A stretch of DNA of 64,000 nt from Erpetoichthys calabaricus (lineage: Eukaryota > Chordata > Cladistia > Polypteriformes > Polypteridae): NCBI RefSeq assembly GCF_900747795.2, contig NC_041401.2, positions 61,951,110 to 62,015,109 of the forward strand. Reading direction: 5' to 3'. The notes beneath the pieces were generated by a model. It saw only the letters and a list, made by a program, of their open reading frames with translations, searched no databases and had not been told where the DNA came from. Below, piece after piece: positions 49,912-61,713 of this stretch; positions within the stretch are counted from its first letter, which is position 1; each line of letters starts with the position of its first letter. Position numbers and translations under genes: made by a program.

Positions 49912-52427
49912 TAATCGATCAAAGGGCGTATCTAAATCAGCCCTGTCCCCTTACTATGTGTGTGCTCATAAATTTATATCATTTTGAGGTTGTGTGGATT
50001 GTTACAACAAACAAAAAAAATAAAATGTTTTCCAAAAATAAACGAAATCATCAATAACTAAAAATTACACACAAGAACGTGTAAACTCGGACTGTACTTT
50101 TATAGACTTTTCCTCAAACGACGCACGGAAGAATAAAACTGTCACAGAAATCCCTGCATATAAACAGTAATAAAAGAGTACACCAGGTAAGTTGGTTTGT
50201 GTTTTCTATTGAATAATATCCATCCATCCATCCATTTTCCAACCCGCTGAATCCGAACACAGGGTCACGGGGGTCTGCTGGAGCCAATCCCAGCCAACAC
50301 AGGGCACAAGGCAGGGAACCAATCCCGGGCAGGGTGCCAACCCACCGCAGTATTGAATAATATGATGATATGAATTATAACACATCCTTATTTCTGTGAA
50401 AGGCGACGTGTTGCATGTTTTTTGGACAGAATTTAACTGTTCTCGTAACAATATTAATACAGTGCTACTACGTCGTTTAAAATCACAGTAAAAATAATGG
50501 GAAGATGAAAAACGATGGGTTAATTTTGATCCTTTAGAGTTTATTTAGAAAGAAGTGTTATCAATTAATAAGATGCAAACATTATTAAAAAAATGAAAGG
50601 AGAAGAAATGCGGGCAAAATGTACACAATTGTGAAAAGAAGAAAAAAACACCGGACACGGTTGCTTGTTACCTTGCACAGAATGATCTCTAGCGACGTAC
50701 TGAAGAATGTTATTCAAAAATAAATGTCTCTTATTATATTTAACAACATAATATTCTGAGTTCTTATTGATTGTAATTCTGGGTCGTATTGGTACGGAGC
50801 CTGTGCCTGCAACACTGCACAAAACAGAACTGAACACAGTGCTGGTACATCATCGCATAAATACAACTGCTACTAATGATGGGAATTTATGCATATTTAT
50901 ATATCATACTTCATACACTAAATGCAGGTGAAATTGCTTTGCAAAATTACAAGATAATTGTAAACTGAGAATGGCAGCGCAAACCATCCACCTGTCTGTA
51001 CATAGCCTACATGTTGATGAACTCCACATACCGCACAGACTACCAGGCAGTGGTGTAACATTAGTCTGTAAATTTGCGCAATGCACTAATCTGCTAAAGC
51101 GCAGCAGTCTTTAAATCATGTCACAATGCTAAATTATGAGGAACTGCCCTGCAAAGTCCAACGCTTTCCAGTTTCCAACGCTTGCCCTGCCATTATGTCA
51201 TCCTTTGAAATAGTGAAAAGGAACGCATCGTTGTAATGTGTCGCTACAGATAGCTGGGGAGACAGCTAAATTAATACTTCCACAAACGGATTAGTCAATA
51301 CTTGCACGAACGGATTAGTAAAGCTAACTCAATAATAATTTCACACTACGACATTGCTAATGAACAATAAAAGCCCACTGTGACTACTCGGATCGCTCAA
51401 TTGGCCCAATTTTCCTCCATGTCTATGAGGTGCTGTAACGGTGGTGATTTTGCGGTGGATTGCAGTCACTTTCCGTGCCGCAGTCTAGAGTGGCGCTCCT
51501 TAAAGAACAACGCGTATGCATTTATATTCAGCGACTATTGAATTCGACCCATTTAAAATGAATAAATAAACTTCATGTATCCATTCGTCCAGCCTGTTTA
51601 ACAGCTACCCAAGGTTTACATAAATATGCGAATGTTGGCGATAAGCAGACACACGAAACGGGCAGACTGGAACTGCGACTTTAATCCAGACTGGCCCTAA
51701 CTCGCTAAATCGTCTGGCAAGCGTCATCTTCCAGAAGGAAACCCACAGGCTGTCATGGCTAACCCCGAGCAACACGGTAGCCACACTAGTCCATCAACTG
51801 TAACAGCCTAGTTAGTATTTTTTCACTTGTGTTTAGAACCTCAGCCCTATCATTTCATACCGGTGCCGATTACACAGAAATACATTTAAATCTTTTCTGC
51901 ACGAGAATAATTTTCAGATACTGAATGTTCCTTGTCAAGGAAACGTTTAAACAAGATGACATTTACTATGATTTTGTCATGGAAAAAAGGTGTAACGTAC
52001 TCTAACAAATAAAATAAAAGTGTTACATTAAAAACTTAAAATTCTACACATTGCTCGATAAATAAATATGTAATATATCGAAAGATGAAATTGCCCATTT
52101 TTTCCATTCTCTTTCTGAAACGATTGTTTTCCTTTCTGACTGGGCTTTATGTTATAGAACGCATTACATGCATGAAAATGCAACAAAGTATCAGGAAAAT
52201 ATACCAGACAGAGCCACAGGCGACACCGACGGTGCCCGAACACAAGCGCGGCTCCACTAGGCTCCACCCCCTGAGCCCAGTTAAGAGATACGCTTCTGCC
52301 ATCAGGTCTCCAGCACCCGCACTGCCGCCCGCATCACGCAGCAGTCTGCGCAGGTCCATCCTCGCATCGCCTAACAGTTAAGACACTGATTCCTTTTAAG
52401 AGGCGACGGAAGAAGACCCACACTCAC
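49912..52427. other. between 49.8-kb and 52.4-kb exons
   Basis: Moderately GC-richer than the surroundings towards 52.2-52.4 kb. Contains one short SINE at 50,220. No coding exon recognised. Confidence 0.45.
50220..50350 (-). mobile_element. short SINE copy with 13-bp target duplication
   Basis: In the minus sense it runs from CTGCGGTGGGTTGGCACCCT to GGATGGATGG. TATTGAATAATAT lies on both sides (50,207-50,219; 50,351-50,363). Same 5' boundary as the copies at 13,365 and 29,237. Confidence 0.95.
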
Positions 52428-52510
52428 CTGTTCTGCTCGCTCACCACTACCTCACTGCTGCTCCTCTTCCCCTGCCTCGCTGTAAAAATCTCTCTACTGC
52501 CGCAGAGCTA
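52428..52510 (-). other. aldoc: probable aldoc untranslated exon 1
   Basis: CpG-rich, repeat-free block ending in ...GAGCAGAACAG, followed by a consensus GTGAGT donor. Vertebrate aldolase C genes have a non-coding first exon. The next downstream acceptor with a proven exon is the aldoc one at 31,378, which implies a 21-kb first intron. It could instead start the 49.5-kb small-ORF gene. The 5' edge is a guess. Confidence 0.45.
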
Positions 52511-52640
52511 CGTGACTGATAACGGAGGAGAGTGGCCGGAGGTGGGGACCAATTCGTCATCAGCACATCGGCAATGAATATTCATGAGGGACTCCCACTA
52601 CGTCATATACCTCTTAGACTGAGGCTATGGAGGTCAGGTT
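52511..52640 (-). promoter_or_regulatory. CpG-rich promoter region upstream of the 52.4-kb exon
   Basis: In the gene sense it holds an ATTGG (inverted CCAAT) near 52,549-52,553, a CACGTAG E-box-like site and CRE-like GTGCTGATGACG and TATGACGTAG motifs. No clear TATA box. Confidence 0.4.
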
Positions 52641-52916
52641 AGAATGAGCGAGGCGTCAGTCATTAGAGCAGAAAACTCGCTTTCAGTGTTCAAATGACTT
52701 ACAGGAGTCAGCAGTCATTGATAGAAGCCATTTCTGGTTATGTTTATTTGCTGACAGCCCCCCACCGAGGCTCCAGGTTTTCATTCCAACCATTTTTTTT
52801 TATTTGTGTCCTATGGTAAGCAAGCATGTGGTAGAAAAAAAAAACACAAAATGGGAAATATCACTCTAATAATTACACACAGGTTATGTTAATTTTTTAA
52901 TGGATGAAGCATAAAC
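52641..52916. other. upstream flank, nothing firm
   Basis: A hAT-MITE-like scrap (GCTCCAGGTTTTCATTCCAA) lies at 52,770-52,790, otherwise unrecognised. Confidence 0.4.
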
Positions 52917-53136
52917 AGTGGATTCAAAAAGTATTCAGGACCCATCACTATTTTCATATTCTGCTGTGTTGCAGCTTTGTTCTAAAATTATTTAAAGTGA
53001 TTTTTCTCCCCACATCTATCAACAATACCACAGAATGGGATAAGAGAAAATGAATTTCAATGATTTTAGCACATGACTGCAACATAAAATATGTGAAAAA
53101 ATAAAGGGATCTGAATTCTTTCTGAATCCATTATAG
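52917..53136. mobile_element. short Tc1/mariner MITE
   Basis: 220 bp with inverted ends CAGTGGATTCAAAAAGTATTCA and the complement of TGGATTCAGAAAGAATTCAG. No ORF. Related at its ends to the remnant at 11,191. Confidence 0.75.
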
Positions 53137-54134
53137 ATCGGCTGATTACACTTTTTGTCACAAGGTGAATTTTAGCTTAGTAGCCTCCTTATTGTTTTGT
53201 TTAAACCCAGAAAAAGAGCCAAAAGTGTTACATTTTTTCAACAACAAAAAATATTCTTATGTGTAACAGAAACACATAAATATCAAAAGGTCAACTCAAT
53301 CAGAGCATTAGCACTCTGTCTAGTATCCGTTGTACTGATGTAGACTTAGTATACCGGACAAGCTTTGTGTACAGTAATATGATTTGAAGTACAGTAGTCA
53401 CCAAGGCACATAGGCACTTTTGAAGCAGACGTCGAAGATGTTCTTGTGATCTTATTGTTGCTTGTTCATGACAGGGTGAATGTGTGATCAGCACCACCCA
53501 TTGTGTTACCACTGCACAAGGCATCGTGACTTCCACTTTTACCTCGACACAAAAATTATAGTTTTTCTCAATTGCTCACACACTTTACCGAAATCATTAA
53601 GTAAAAAGACCAAACAATACCGCCATCTACCAAAATACAAACTCGTTTCCCGAAACTATGAACACTGTTCCCCTATTTAGACACATGATTCAGATTTAAC
53701 AATTTGTACAAAACTCTACACACACATCCCTTCATGTATGATTGGCTCTACTATACAGGTATACTCACTTAGAAAGCACCAGCTTCAATATCATTAACTT
53801 AAGTCAGCAGAGCTGGAACTACATTTAGCACACAGTTCTCCAGGTTCAAACACAAATCAAAATTGTTCACACACCAGGCATAGCCTTAGGATAGACAGAT
53901 AGGTAAAAGAGCCACGGGTCAGTTCACTTGTTTTGGAAAATTAGGGAAAGAGGAAGAGGGCACAAGTGGGGAGGTGGAAGAGGACAAGGAGGAATAAGAG
54001 AAAGAGCAAGGAGACAAAGTTTTAAATGAGATTTGTGCCACTCTTGTGCATGGGATGTCGGTGGCAGAAGCTGGTCAAAGAGTGCAACCAAACCTGAGCC
54101 TCTTCATCACAGCTTCAATCATTTGAACCTTCAG

Positions 54135-54482
54135 AGATGAAACACACAGCTTATTTACACACTGCTCTCTACTGTAATTTTGGAGTACTGTACACTGTTC
54201 TGTACTCTTTGCTCTCTTGGATTGTATGCAGTCTGAATGCACCATTTCACATAGCTACTGTATGTTCCTACTGTAAAATGTATGACTTTACAGTTACAGC
54301 AGTACTTGCAGTATTTTGTTTTCCAGAATGGAGAGATAACCACCTGGTGGAGGTAGAAGAGCCCTTGTTCTACCTTATTTCTTCTTATCCTTTTGTAATT
54401 ATATTTATTTATATTTTGACACTGCAGGAACTGCACCAAATTTCGTTGTATTTGTTACAATGACAATAAAGATATTCTGATT
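54135..54482 (+). mobile_element. 5'-truncated LINE inserted in the transposase
   Basis: Interrupts the transposase N-terminus and ends with the fish LINE 3' motif TTTCGTTGTATTTGTTACAA then TGACAATAAAGATATTCTG. Confidence 0.65.
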
Positions 54483-54539
54483 CTTTTCTGAAGAGGAAGA
54501 GAGGGCGATGGTCAGTATGGTCATAGCCAACAACACGAT

Positions 54540-55510
54540 TTGCTTGCAGGAGATTTGCTTGAAGACCAAGAAAACTTCAGAAGGATGGATGCAGTCAGCA
54601 TTTCCTCAATTGACCGCATTCTTCAAAAGAACCGATTGACGATGAAACAGGCCTGTTGTGTTCCTTTTGAATGGAACTCCGATGGAGTTAAAAACCAGCA
54701 GTTGGAAAATGCGCAGTTTTGATTTTTTTCATGTTGTGTGAAGTATTTGAATGTAGTAACAGTAGGTATTACAGTACTGTACAGCACTATATAGTGTAGA
54801 ACAAACTGTATTATGGCCTCCATTTTTCTGTACCCCAGCAATGTGTTACAGGATAGTCATCTACAGTAGAGAAACTTTGAAATAGAAGCACTCCTCAAGA
54901 ACTCCTCTTTGTTGATGAGGCAGGCTTCAACCTCACTAAAAGGACATAATGCGCCATCATGAGTGTCCCTGGCCAGCAAGGGGGGGGGGGGGGGGATATG
55001 ACAGTGTGTGCTGCCATCTGCCCCTGAGGGGTCCTCCACTGATCCTTGGTCCATAGGACACCATGCTTCTATTGGTTTTCCTTGACGGTTTCAGGGATCA
55101 TGTATACCAACTCCACCAGAAGGAGCCAGCACAACTTGAGCAGCCATGCTACATTGTCATTTGGGATAGTGTCAGCTTCCACCAGGCTGCTCTGGTTTGT
55201 AATTGGTTCACTAATAACCCCAGATTCAGTAACATCTTCATCTTTCTGTCTGCATATTCTCCTTTCCTAAACCCTATAGAGGAGTTTTTTCAGTATGTCA
55301 GTGGAAGGTCTTTGACCAAGACTCCTACATTCACGTTCACCTTCTTCAGGCCATGGAGGAAGCCTGTTTAGATATGATAGTTGAGGCTTGCCAGGGGTGG
55401 ATAAGGCATGCAGCGTTTTTTTCCCCCTGCTTCCTTGCCATGGCTCATATTGCATGTGATGTCGATGAGATTCTCTGGGCATATCAGATAAGGAACGCTG
55501 TGGCTGAATA
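54540..55510 (+). pseudogene. IS630-like transposase relic
   Basis: Pieces: VSISSIDRILQKNRLTMKQA (HTH end), LLFVDEAGFNLTKR (first Asp), CYIVIWDSVSFHQAALVCNW (second Asp) and AYSPFLNPIEEFFQ (third acidic residue), then a C-terminal CDVDEILW. Frames shift several times, so it is inactive. A 16-base G run sits inside at 54,980. Confidence 0.85.
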
Positions 55511-55909
55511 GAATCGTTTTTTCTTTCCAATTCTCTATGTATGGTGTTGTACATTAAATGATTTTTTTTTAGGAAATGTTTACATTTGTTTATATAGTGT
55601 TCATTATGTAAAGAGGTAGTGTGAGGGGGTGGACATAAGTAGCATTACTCGTTGCAGTAACAGATGTTTACAGTAGTGTTTTCCATTGGTCTCAACATGG
55701 TATAAGGCTAGGTTTAAGTGCAAGCGTTTTTGAGGTGTCCTGTGTGATGTCTGAAGGCAAAGTTTGGGTTTGATAAGACTACACAGTTTTGGTTTTGAGT
55801 TGAATGTGTAGTTTCATAACTGTGTTTAGAGTTTTGGGAAATGGAGCTTATTTTCAAGAAATGTGTCTTAGCATTTGAGAAACTGTAATAGTTGCTGCAT
55901 TGTGAGCAG

Positions 55910-56640
55910 TGCTTAGGAGGTAGACCTTTGTCATTACATTTCACTGCAATCATTTTGCCTTTTGCTACATAGCAGCTTGAAGTTGTCACCGTTTGGTCAT
56001 ATAGTGCCATGTACATCAGTTTTCCTTTCATGTAAAATGTCAAGGGTGTGCCAATGGCAGCACAGATGTGGTAGGGACATTATGTTGGCTGTACTTGCCA
56101 TCCTGTCTGGTCCTTCCACTGGTGTTGTGTTTTAAGTTCCAGATGTACACAGAGCTTGATTCACACAGCATGTACAACTTGATACTGAATCAAACCCATT
56201 TGGATGTGATGTCCGGCATCCGCGACAGCCTTCCCTTGTAACCCAGGAGGCTTTTGTCAATACTTATGTTATGACTGATAATTAATACCTACTGCATATT
56301 TTTGATTATTGCCTGATACACAGTCCACAGTTTGTACAATTTCAGTGCTGGGTGATTGGCATCACAGTCATCATTATAAGTAAAATGCAGGTATTGCATA
56401 ATAAGAGGAAAACAACACTCACTCGTAACTTTGCAAGAAATGGGTGTCTGTTGCAACCGATTTGTGGAGCAGTACTGTCTTTGGACTGCTTTACCCACTA
56501 TGCCCTGGAGTATCACGAGACTGAAAAATGCCTACGTTTTCTGCATCAACAGACTCCAAGCGACTGCGGCAAGCAAATGGTTTACTGTGACTTTTCCGAC
56601 ACTGATCAGCACAGAGGTTTGCTTCAACAACTATTTTCTC
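55910..56640 (-). pseudogene. piggyBac transposase relic
   Basis: Minus-strand pieces: PLIMQYLHFTYNDDCDANHP then LKLYKLWTVYQAI (56,289-56,420), followed by SIDKSLLGYKGRLSRMPDIT and FSIKLYMLCESSSVYIWN (56,120-56,260). These match the order of piggyBac motifs around the second Asp (ISIDEs). Broken by stops and shifts. Confidence 0.75.
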
Positions 56641-57079
56641 CACTGGTTTAATCACTGAAAAATCATGAATAGTTCAGATGATCACAATTAACATACATCT
56701 TTAGACCAGGGATACCTGTAAATGGGCAACAAGGAGATGCAAGATTGTCAGCCAACACCAAACATGAACATCACTTAAACTTGACAGGTCAGACTCTACC
56801 ACACAGGTGTTAGTTTTGCCTTCTATGTCAATGTCTGATGAAATATTCATAGTCATCACTATCGCTCAATTTGAGAAATGGTTCGGTTTCAGTTTGTTCT
56901 AAAACTGGCTTTATGGTTTATTTGCTTTTTTTTTGGTTAAAAGCTCTGTCCCACTCATGAATATTGATGAGTTATCAAAGTGGCAGAACATATAGAAATA
57001 TTCATTTTTTTGCAGCATGACTTTGCAAATATCACAATGAGGTGTCATAAAAGCATATTGCTGTAGGTATGAAGGTTTG

Positions 57080-57350
57080 GCTAAAAACCACTCAATGATG
57101 GTGTGTTAGAGAGAGAATGTGCAGCATTGTTCATAATGGCCATCAGTTTTATCTTCATTGTCTCCCCCTCTACAGTGTGTCACAGAACTGTGCCTGCTGT
57201 TTCAATTAGCTTGTTGATGTGGTGGACCACTCTGGAAATGGTGTTACTGGCCCAGCACACTACAGCGTAGAAAATCTCACTGGCTATCACAGAATTATAG
57301 AACAGCTGCTTAATATCCCAATTTTGCTTCTCCAGTTCTGTTTTTGTTCT
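57080..57350 (-). mobile_element. non-LTR LINE, C-terminal RT-domain fragment
   Basis: In the minus sense it encodes FYNSVIASEIFYAVVCWASN, then RVVHHINKLIETAGTV and MAIMNNAAHSLSNT, matching the region after the reverse transcriptase in fish LINEs. One stop is visible within it. Confidence 0.75.
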
Positions 57351-57875
57351 GCCATTGTTTATAATAATGGCAGACTGATGTGTGCTGAAATCATAGGATT
57401 ATTTTTTACTAAACGACATTTACTTTCTGCCTATTACATTCAGTGGTGTTATTTTGCATTGCATAGCCTATGGAGTGGCAGCATAGTGAAAACAGCACAT
57501 ACTGTAGGTTTCATTGTACAGTACTTTGTACTAATAATAATACATAACTGATTACATTGCATTGTATTTTTAATTAAAGCCTTGTATTTTTTGGAAGTGC
57601 CAAACTACATGCATGCTGCACTTTCCTCACTGTTCTGCACACAGACCCATAAAAAAAATCTCTGAAAATGAAAAAGGGAGAGTGTGCAATAGAACACATT
57701 GAAGCACTACAAAATAATTATCACATCTTATAATGTACAGTATGATGAATTGCTCTTGCCGTGAATATAATAAAAGAACGGAGGACGTTTTAGAGCAAGT
57801 GAAAACTCACTGAAACCAATTAATCTGTAAGTTCATGGGGAGAACATGCAGACTCCATTCAGACTGTGGCACTGT
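57351..57875. other. nothing recognised
   Basis: A minus-sense SINE-like piece begins at about 57,835 (GGGGAGAACATGCAGACTCC). Otherwise no signal. Confidence 0.4.
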
Positions 57876-59052
57876 GAGGCAGAAATGACAGCTTTGCAGT
57901 ACCACTCTGCCTATACAAAACAAACGTACTAAACTTGAATTTTAGCCTGATCGATCCCGAGTGAATTGGCATTTCCAAGTGGCTACAGTGTGTGTGTTCG
58001 CCCTGCAATGGACTGGCGCCCTTGTCCAGAGGTTGTTCCTGCCTTGTGACTGATGCTTGTTAGGAGAGGCTTCAGCTCCCCCACAACCCACACAACTGCA
58101 TGCTATGTGTGTGCTCAACATTGTCTCTCAACAAAACACACGTAAGCCTTTTCATTCCAGCGCCAGCAAACAATATCTTTGAAAAATAACAAAATAAACA
58201 TCTGGATGGTGAAAGATTGTGAGTGAAGTGTACCTTTTCTCCATATTATTAGAACAATCAGACGAGAACAGGCAATTCAGCACCAACAAAGCTCGCCAGT
58301 TCTAGCCACTTAATTCTTCTAAAATAACATCAAGTCGAGTTTTGAAAGTCCCTAAAGACTTTTTGTCTACCACTCTACTTGGTAGCTTATTCTAAGTGTC
58401 TGTAGTTCTCTGTATAAAGAAAAACATCCTAATGTTTGTAAGAAATTTACCCTTAACAAGTTTCCAACTGTGTTCACGTGTTCTTGATGAACTCATTTTA
58501 AAATAACAGCCTCAATCCACTGGATTAATTCCCTTCATATTTTTAAACACTTCAATCATGTCACCTTTAAATCTTCTCTTGCTTAAATATTGTCTAGTTG
58601 TCTACAGAACAGAGACAGTAATTGGCATCTGGGCATCAACATTCAATGTCAATAACGGAGCTTGGTGACGACCTTCCAAAGTGAATCCACTCACCTCGCA
58701 ACGAAGGGTGCCATGAAGGAAGACAAGTGACGAAATGAAGCATGCAGCCAGTCTCCTTTAAAATGGCCAAATTTCACAAAATTTAGTTTTTTGAAATTTT
58801 TCCTTCTTAAAATGACATGGATACTATTTTGCAATTTGTGTGTAATTTCAAGACGCAGATCAATACTGAGTAACTTTTTGGCTTAGAAAATGGAAGTATT
58901 TGGTAAGTTGTAATGCAATCAATCAAACCCCCTCTATAGGGACCCCGGTAACCATCAACTATTATAAAAAAAATAGAAGAGCAGGCTAGTTCTTTATAAA
59001 AATGTACAAAATAAATTTCACTTCAGAACACAGTTTCATGTGGCAAATTACT
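57876..59052 (+). repeat. duplicated segment, copy 2, with LINE insertion
   Basis: Partner of 48,718-49,442. Anchors: AATATCTTTGAAAAATAACA (58,171), CATCAACATTCAATGTCAAT (58,635), AAGACGCAGATCAATACT (58,850). It is longer because of a LINE piece (58,246-58,606) and extra SINE-like sequence at 57,990-58,110. A 24-base A run follows at 59,107. Confidence 0.75.
58246..58606 (-). mobile_element. CR1/L2-like LINE C-terminal fragment
   Basis: In the minus sense it reads RRFKGDMIEVFKNMKGINPV, SSSRTREHSWKLVKGKF, then NKLPSRVVDKKSLGTFKTRL, the conserved end of fish CR1/L2-type ORF2. It interrupts the duplicated segment, so it inserted after the duplication. Confidence 0.8.
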
Positions 59053-59162
59053 ATAGAGAATTAACTTTGACTTGAAAAATACCAAAAATTATCAATGCAG
59101 TCTTCTAAAAAAAAAAAAAAAAAAAAAAAAGATTCTGCTATGCCCTTAATTAAATACTGTAT

Positions 59163-59260
59163 CATGCATTCAGGAAGTACTCAGGCCTCTTTACTTTTTT
59201 CATATTTTTTATGTTGCAGTCTGATCCTCAGATTGTTTAAATTAGTTGTTCCTCTTATCA
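59163..59260. mobile_element. Tc1/mariner end fragment
   Basis: CATTCAGGAAGTACTCAGGC, followed by sequence like the left half of the MITE at 52,917. One end only. Confidence 0.5.
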
Positions 59261-59669
59261 AGAAACACGTAAAACCCCAGACTAGCAAAGTGAAAACAGG
59301 ATTTCAGAAATTTGTTATTGTGACCTATTGTTAATCATGTTCAGGCTAATAAAAAACAAAACTTAAAATTTCTTACATGAATGTGAATTCACAATTAAAC
59401 AAAAATGTAGAAATGCAGTAAAAGTCATGAGAGTAATACGATAGCAGACAGAGAGACGAAGTGCAGTCTGATTAAAGGAGGAGATGAATTATTAAGAAGC
59501 TGGTAGGAATGAAGGCCACAGTGACTGCAGGCTTTCTATGCCAGTTTTTGTACAGATATTAGTAAATGACATCACAAAAACACAGTTGCGAAATACAGAA
59601 TTTATGGCAAAAAACAAATGTTACAAAAATTAAACTTACAACCATGTAACAAAATAAAGCAATTAGAGA

Positions 59670-59744
59670 TTAGTCAATATGATGCTTGAGTTCTATTAAC
59701 TGTTGACAACTCTGAAGGACGGCGTCGGGCACTGATGAGACAAG
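59670..59744 (-). CDS. spag5: SPAG5-like last coding exon
   Basis: 75 nt after a CTCTCCCAATAG acceptor, encoding LVSSVPDAVLQSCQQLIELK then HHID and a TAA stop. Confidence 0.6.
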   Translation of the reverse strand, partial: LVSSVPDAVLQSCQQLIELKHHID

Positions 59745-61004
59745 CTATTGGGAGAGAGGGAAAAAAAAAGGTAAGAAGGAAATATCCGCATTCTCAAAAC
59801 AATGTAACTATTGTTTCCAAATCTAAAGCTTCTTTAAAAAAATCCACTGCCAGGCTACTATTATGTTGAACGTTCTTTACAAGCTGCCCTCTTAATGAAT
59901 TAGACAATAAAATCCCACAGAACAGACAATCATTTTTCTGTGTCTGTTAAATGACATTTCTTTCCAGTTACATTGGTTTGTTGCATACTTGCAAATCACA
60001 TGATGTAGCACTCCTTCCTAGAAAGAGTTAATGAAGCCAGCCATGGTAGCTACTGCCAAGCATGCATTTTGTGTCGGATGATTAATTAATCAAAGTGATT
60101 TGGTGGCATCAGACGATAATACTTAGGAGACCCCCCTTCTGTCAATGTCTGACTACATCTTTCAAAATAATATTTAAAACATAATAATAAGAATAATAAT
60201 TCATTACATTTATACAGAGCTTTTCTCAGTACTCAAATATGATCTAATGAGTTTTAAATGGTTAAAATAATGATGATAAACTTCAATTATTGCTATATGA
60301 AACATCCTTATGCATTGCAGGATCAAAATTTAAATATAAATTACTAAAAACTAATATAAAATTATAATCATCACTACCTTAATTTAATTCATCACATTAC
60401 CACAGGAATAAATGAAGAGGGGTCAATTTGCTTATTCAATAATTTTGTTGTTTTAAAATTGAATGATTTAATGGGCAACAAATTTAGAGTAGCACAATTT
60501 TTTGATGAGGTTTAAACTGGCATTTGCTACTAAATGAACAAAATTGAGAAATATCCTAAAATGCCTGTTTATATTAAAACAATTACAACTTTAGCATTTA
60601 TCTATTAATCCACATTTGTAACCAAAAACTGCACCACTAGAGAATGAAGGTGTCACCACTTTAAGTGCCTTGCTACATTCATTACCTTCCTAACTTTCTC
60701 CAGAATATCATCAAGGATCTTCAACTCATTCTGTGATTTTTGGTAGTTCTTCTCATAAATTTCTCTCTAAATTACAAAAAAAAAACACTCATCAAAACGT
60801 AACAATACATCAAGAGGGAGTTTCATGAATAACAAAACAAACCAATTAGGCTCTACATTCTCTTATTTCAATATCAGATAATTCCAAGTAGGACATAGTA
60901 AAGGGCAACGCATTTATCCCAATACTCACATGCCTGAGGGCTCGAGCCAAAATATTTTTTTTACTCTCTTCAGCTTCCATCAGACGATCTGTTAGTTTTT
61001 TCAC
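59670..61004 (-). CDS. spag5: SPAG5/astrin-like coiled-coil protein, last three coding exons
   Basis: Three minus-strand exons (60,930-61,004; 60,686-60,766; 59,670-59,744), all phase 0, with GT donors and AG acceptors, encode 76 residues to a TAA stop. The first two are heptad-like and Glu/Lys-rich (VKKLTDRLMEAEESKKNILA; REIYEKNYQKSQNELKILDD). The last ends VSSVPDAVLQSCQQLIELKH HID. Astrin, a spindle and kinetochore protein, ends in a long coiled coil. The name rests on position: in human, SPAG5 lies directly upstream of ALDOC on the same strand, as here. I could not confirm it by alignment. The 5' part lies beyond 61 kb, probably past the right edge. Confidence 0.6.
60184..60246 (-). mobile_element. 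retroposon 3' tail with (TAA)n
   Basis: Inverted match to 44,965-45,038: ATTCATTACATTTATACAGA then GCTTTTCTCAGTACTCAA. Confidence 0.6.
60686..60766 (-). CDS. spag5: SPAG5-like exon B
   Basis: 81 nt between AATTTAG and GTAATG. 27 residues, ending ILDDILEKVRK. Confidence 0.65.
60930..61004 (-). CDS. spag5: SPAG5-like exon A
   Basis: 75 nt between CAATAG and GTGAGT. 25 residues, coiled-coil-like, VKKLTDRLMEAEESKKNILA then RALRH. Confidence 0.65.
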
Positions 61005-61067
61005 CTATTGTAACAATGAAAACATTACAGTTACACAAGGATGCCAAGTTGAGGATTTCATCATATA

Positions 61068-61711
61068 CAGTAATCCCTCGCTACTTCGCGGTTCACTTTT
61101 CGCGGATTCACGACTTTGCGGATTTTATATGTAAGCATATCTAAATATATAACGCAGATTTTTCGCTGCTTCGCGGGTTTCTGCGGACAATGGTCTTTTT
61201 ACTTCTGGTACTTGCTTCCTAAGTTGGTTTGCCCAGTTGATTTCATACAAGAGATGCTATTGGCGGATGGCTGAGAAGCTACCCAATCAGAGCACGCAGT
61301 TAAGTTCCTGTGTGCTGCTGATTGGCTCAGCGACGGAGTGCTGCATTAACCAGGAAGTCTCATCTCACTCATTCAGCATTAATGTGCTCCTGCTACTGCA
61401 TTCAGGGGATTATCACCTTCATCGTCATCATTTTTACTGCGCAGCATATTCATCACCATCATCACGTCATATATAACTACGTGTACTTTGCTATACAGTA
61501 AGTGTAAACTTATCTACCGCTTTCATATTGCTTAGCAGTTGTCCCTGTTATTAATAGAGTAAAGAGTGGGTTGTAAACAATACAGGGAGGGTTTAAAAAC
61601 GTCCAAATACACGTTAAATAATTAAATAAATATGGTGTCCCTACTTCGCGGAAATTCAGTTATCGCGGTCGGCCTTGGAACCTATCTCCCGCGATAAGTG
61701 AGGGATTACTG
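61068..61711. mobile_element. Tigger-type MITE, 644 bp
   Basis: Inverted ends CAGTAATCCCTCGCTACTTC and the complement of CAGTAATCCCTCACTTATCG, with TA on both sides (61,066-61,067; 61,712-61,713). The TTCGCGG-rich arms are typical of TcMar-Tigger MITEs. No transposase. Confidence 0.9.
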
Positions 61712-61713
61712 TA

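Larger units (their letters stand above)
53558..55889 (+). mobile_element. IS630/Tc1-superfamily transposon, decayed, with LINE insert
   Basis: The ends are inverted: TATAGTTTTTCTCAATTGC at the left, and the complement of TTACAGTTTCTCAAATGC at the right. Plus-strand transposase pieces run from a Gly/Arg-rich N-terminus (53,955) through an HTH region (54,540-54,722) to the catalytic core. A truncated LINE splits the N-terminal part. Confidence 0.75.

Noticed and set aside
52147-52359. 70-aa minus-strand ORF near the CpG block
   Set aside because: It follows the donor of the 52.4-kb exon, so it lies in the intron, and it resembles no known protein.
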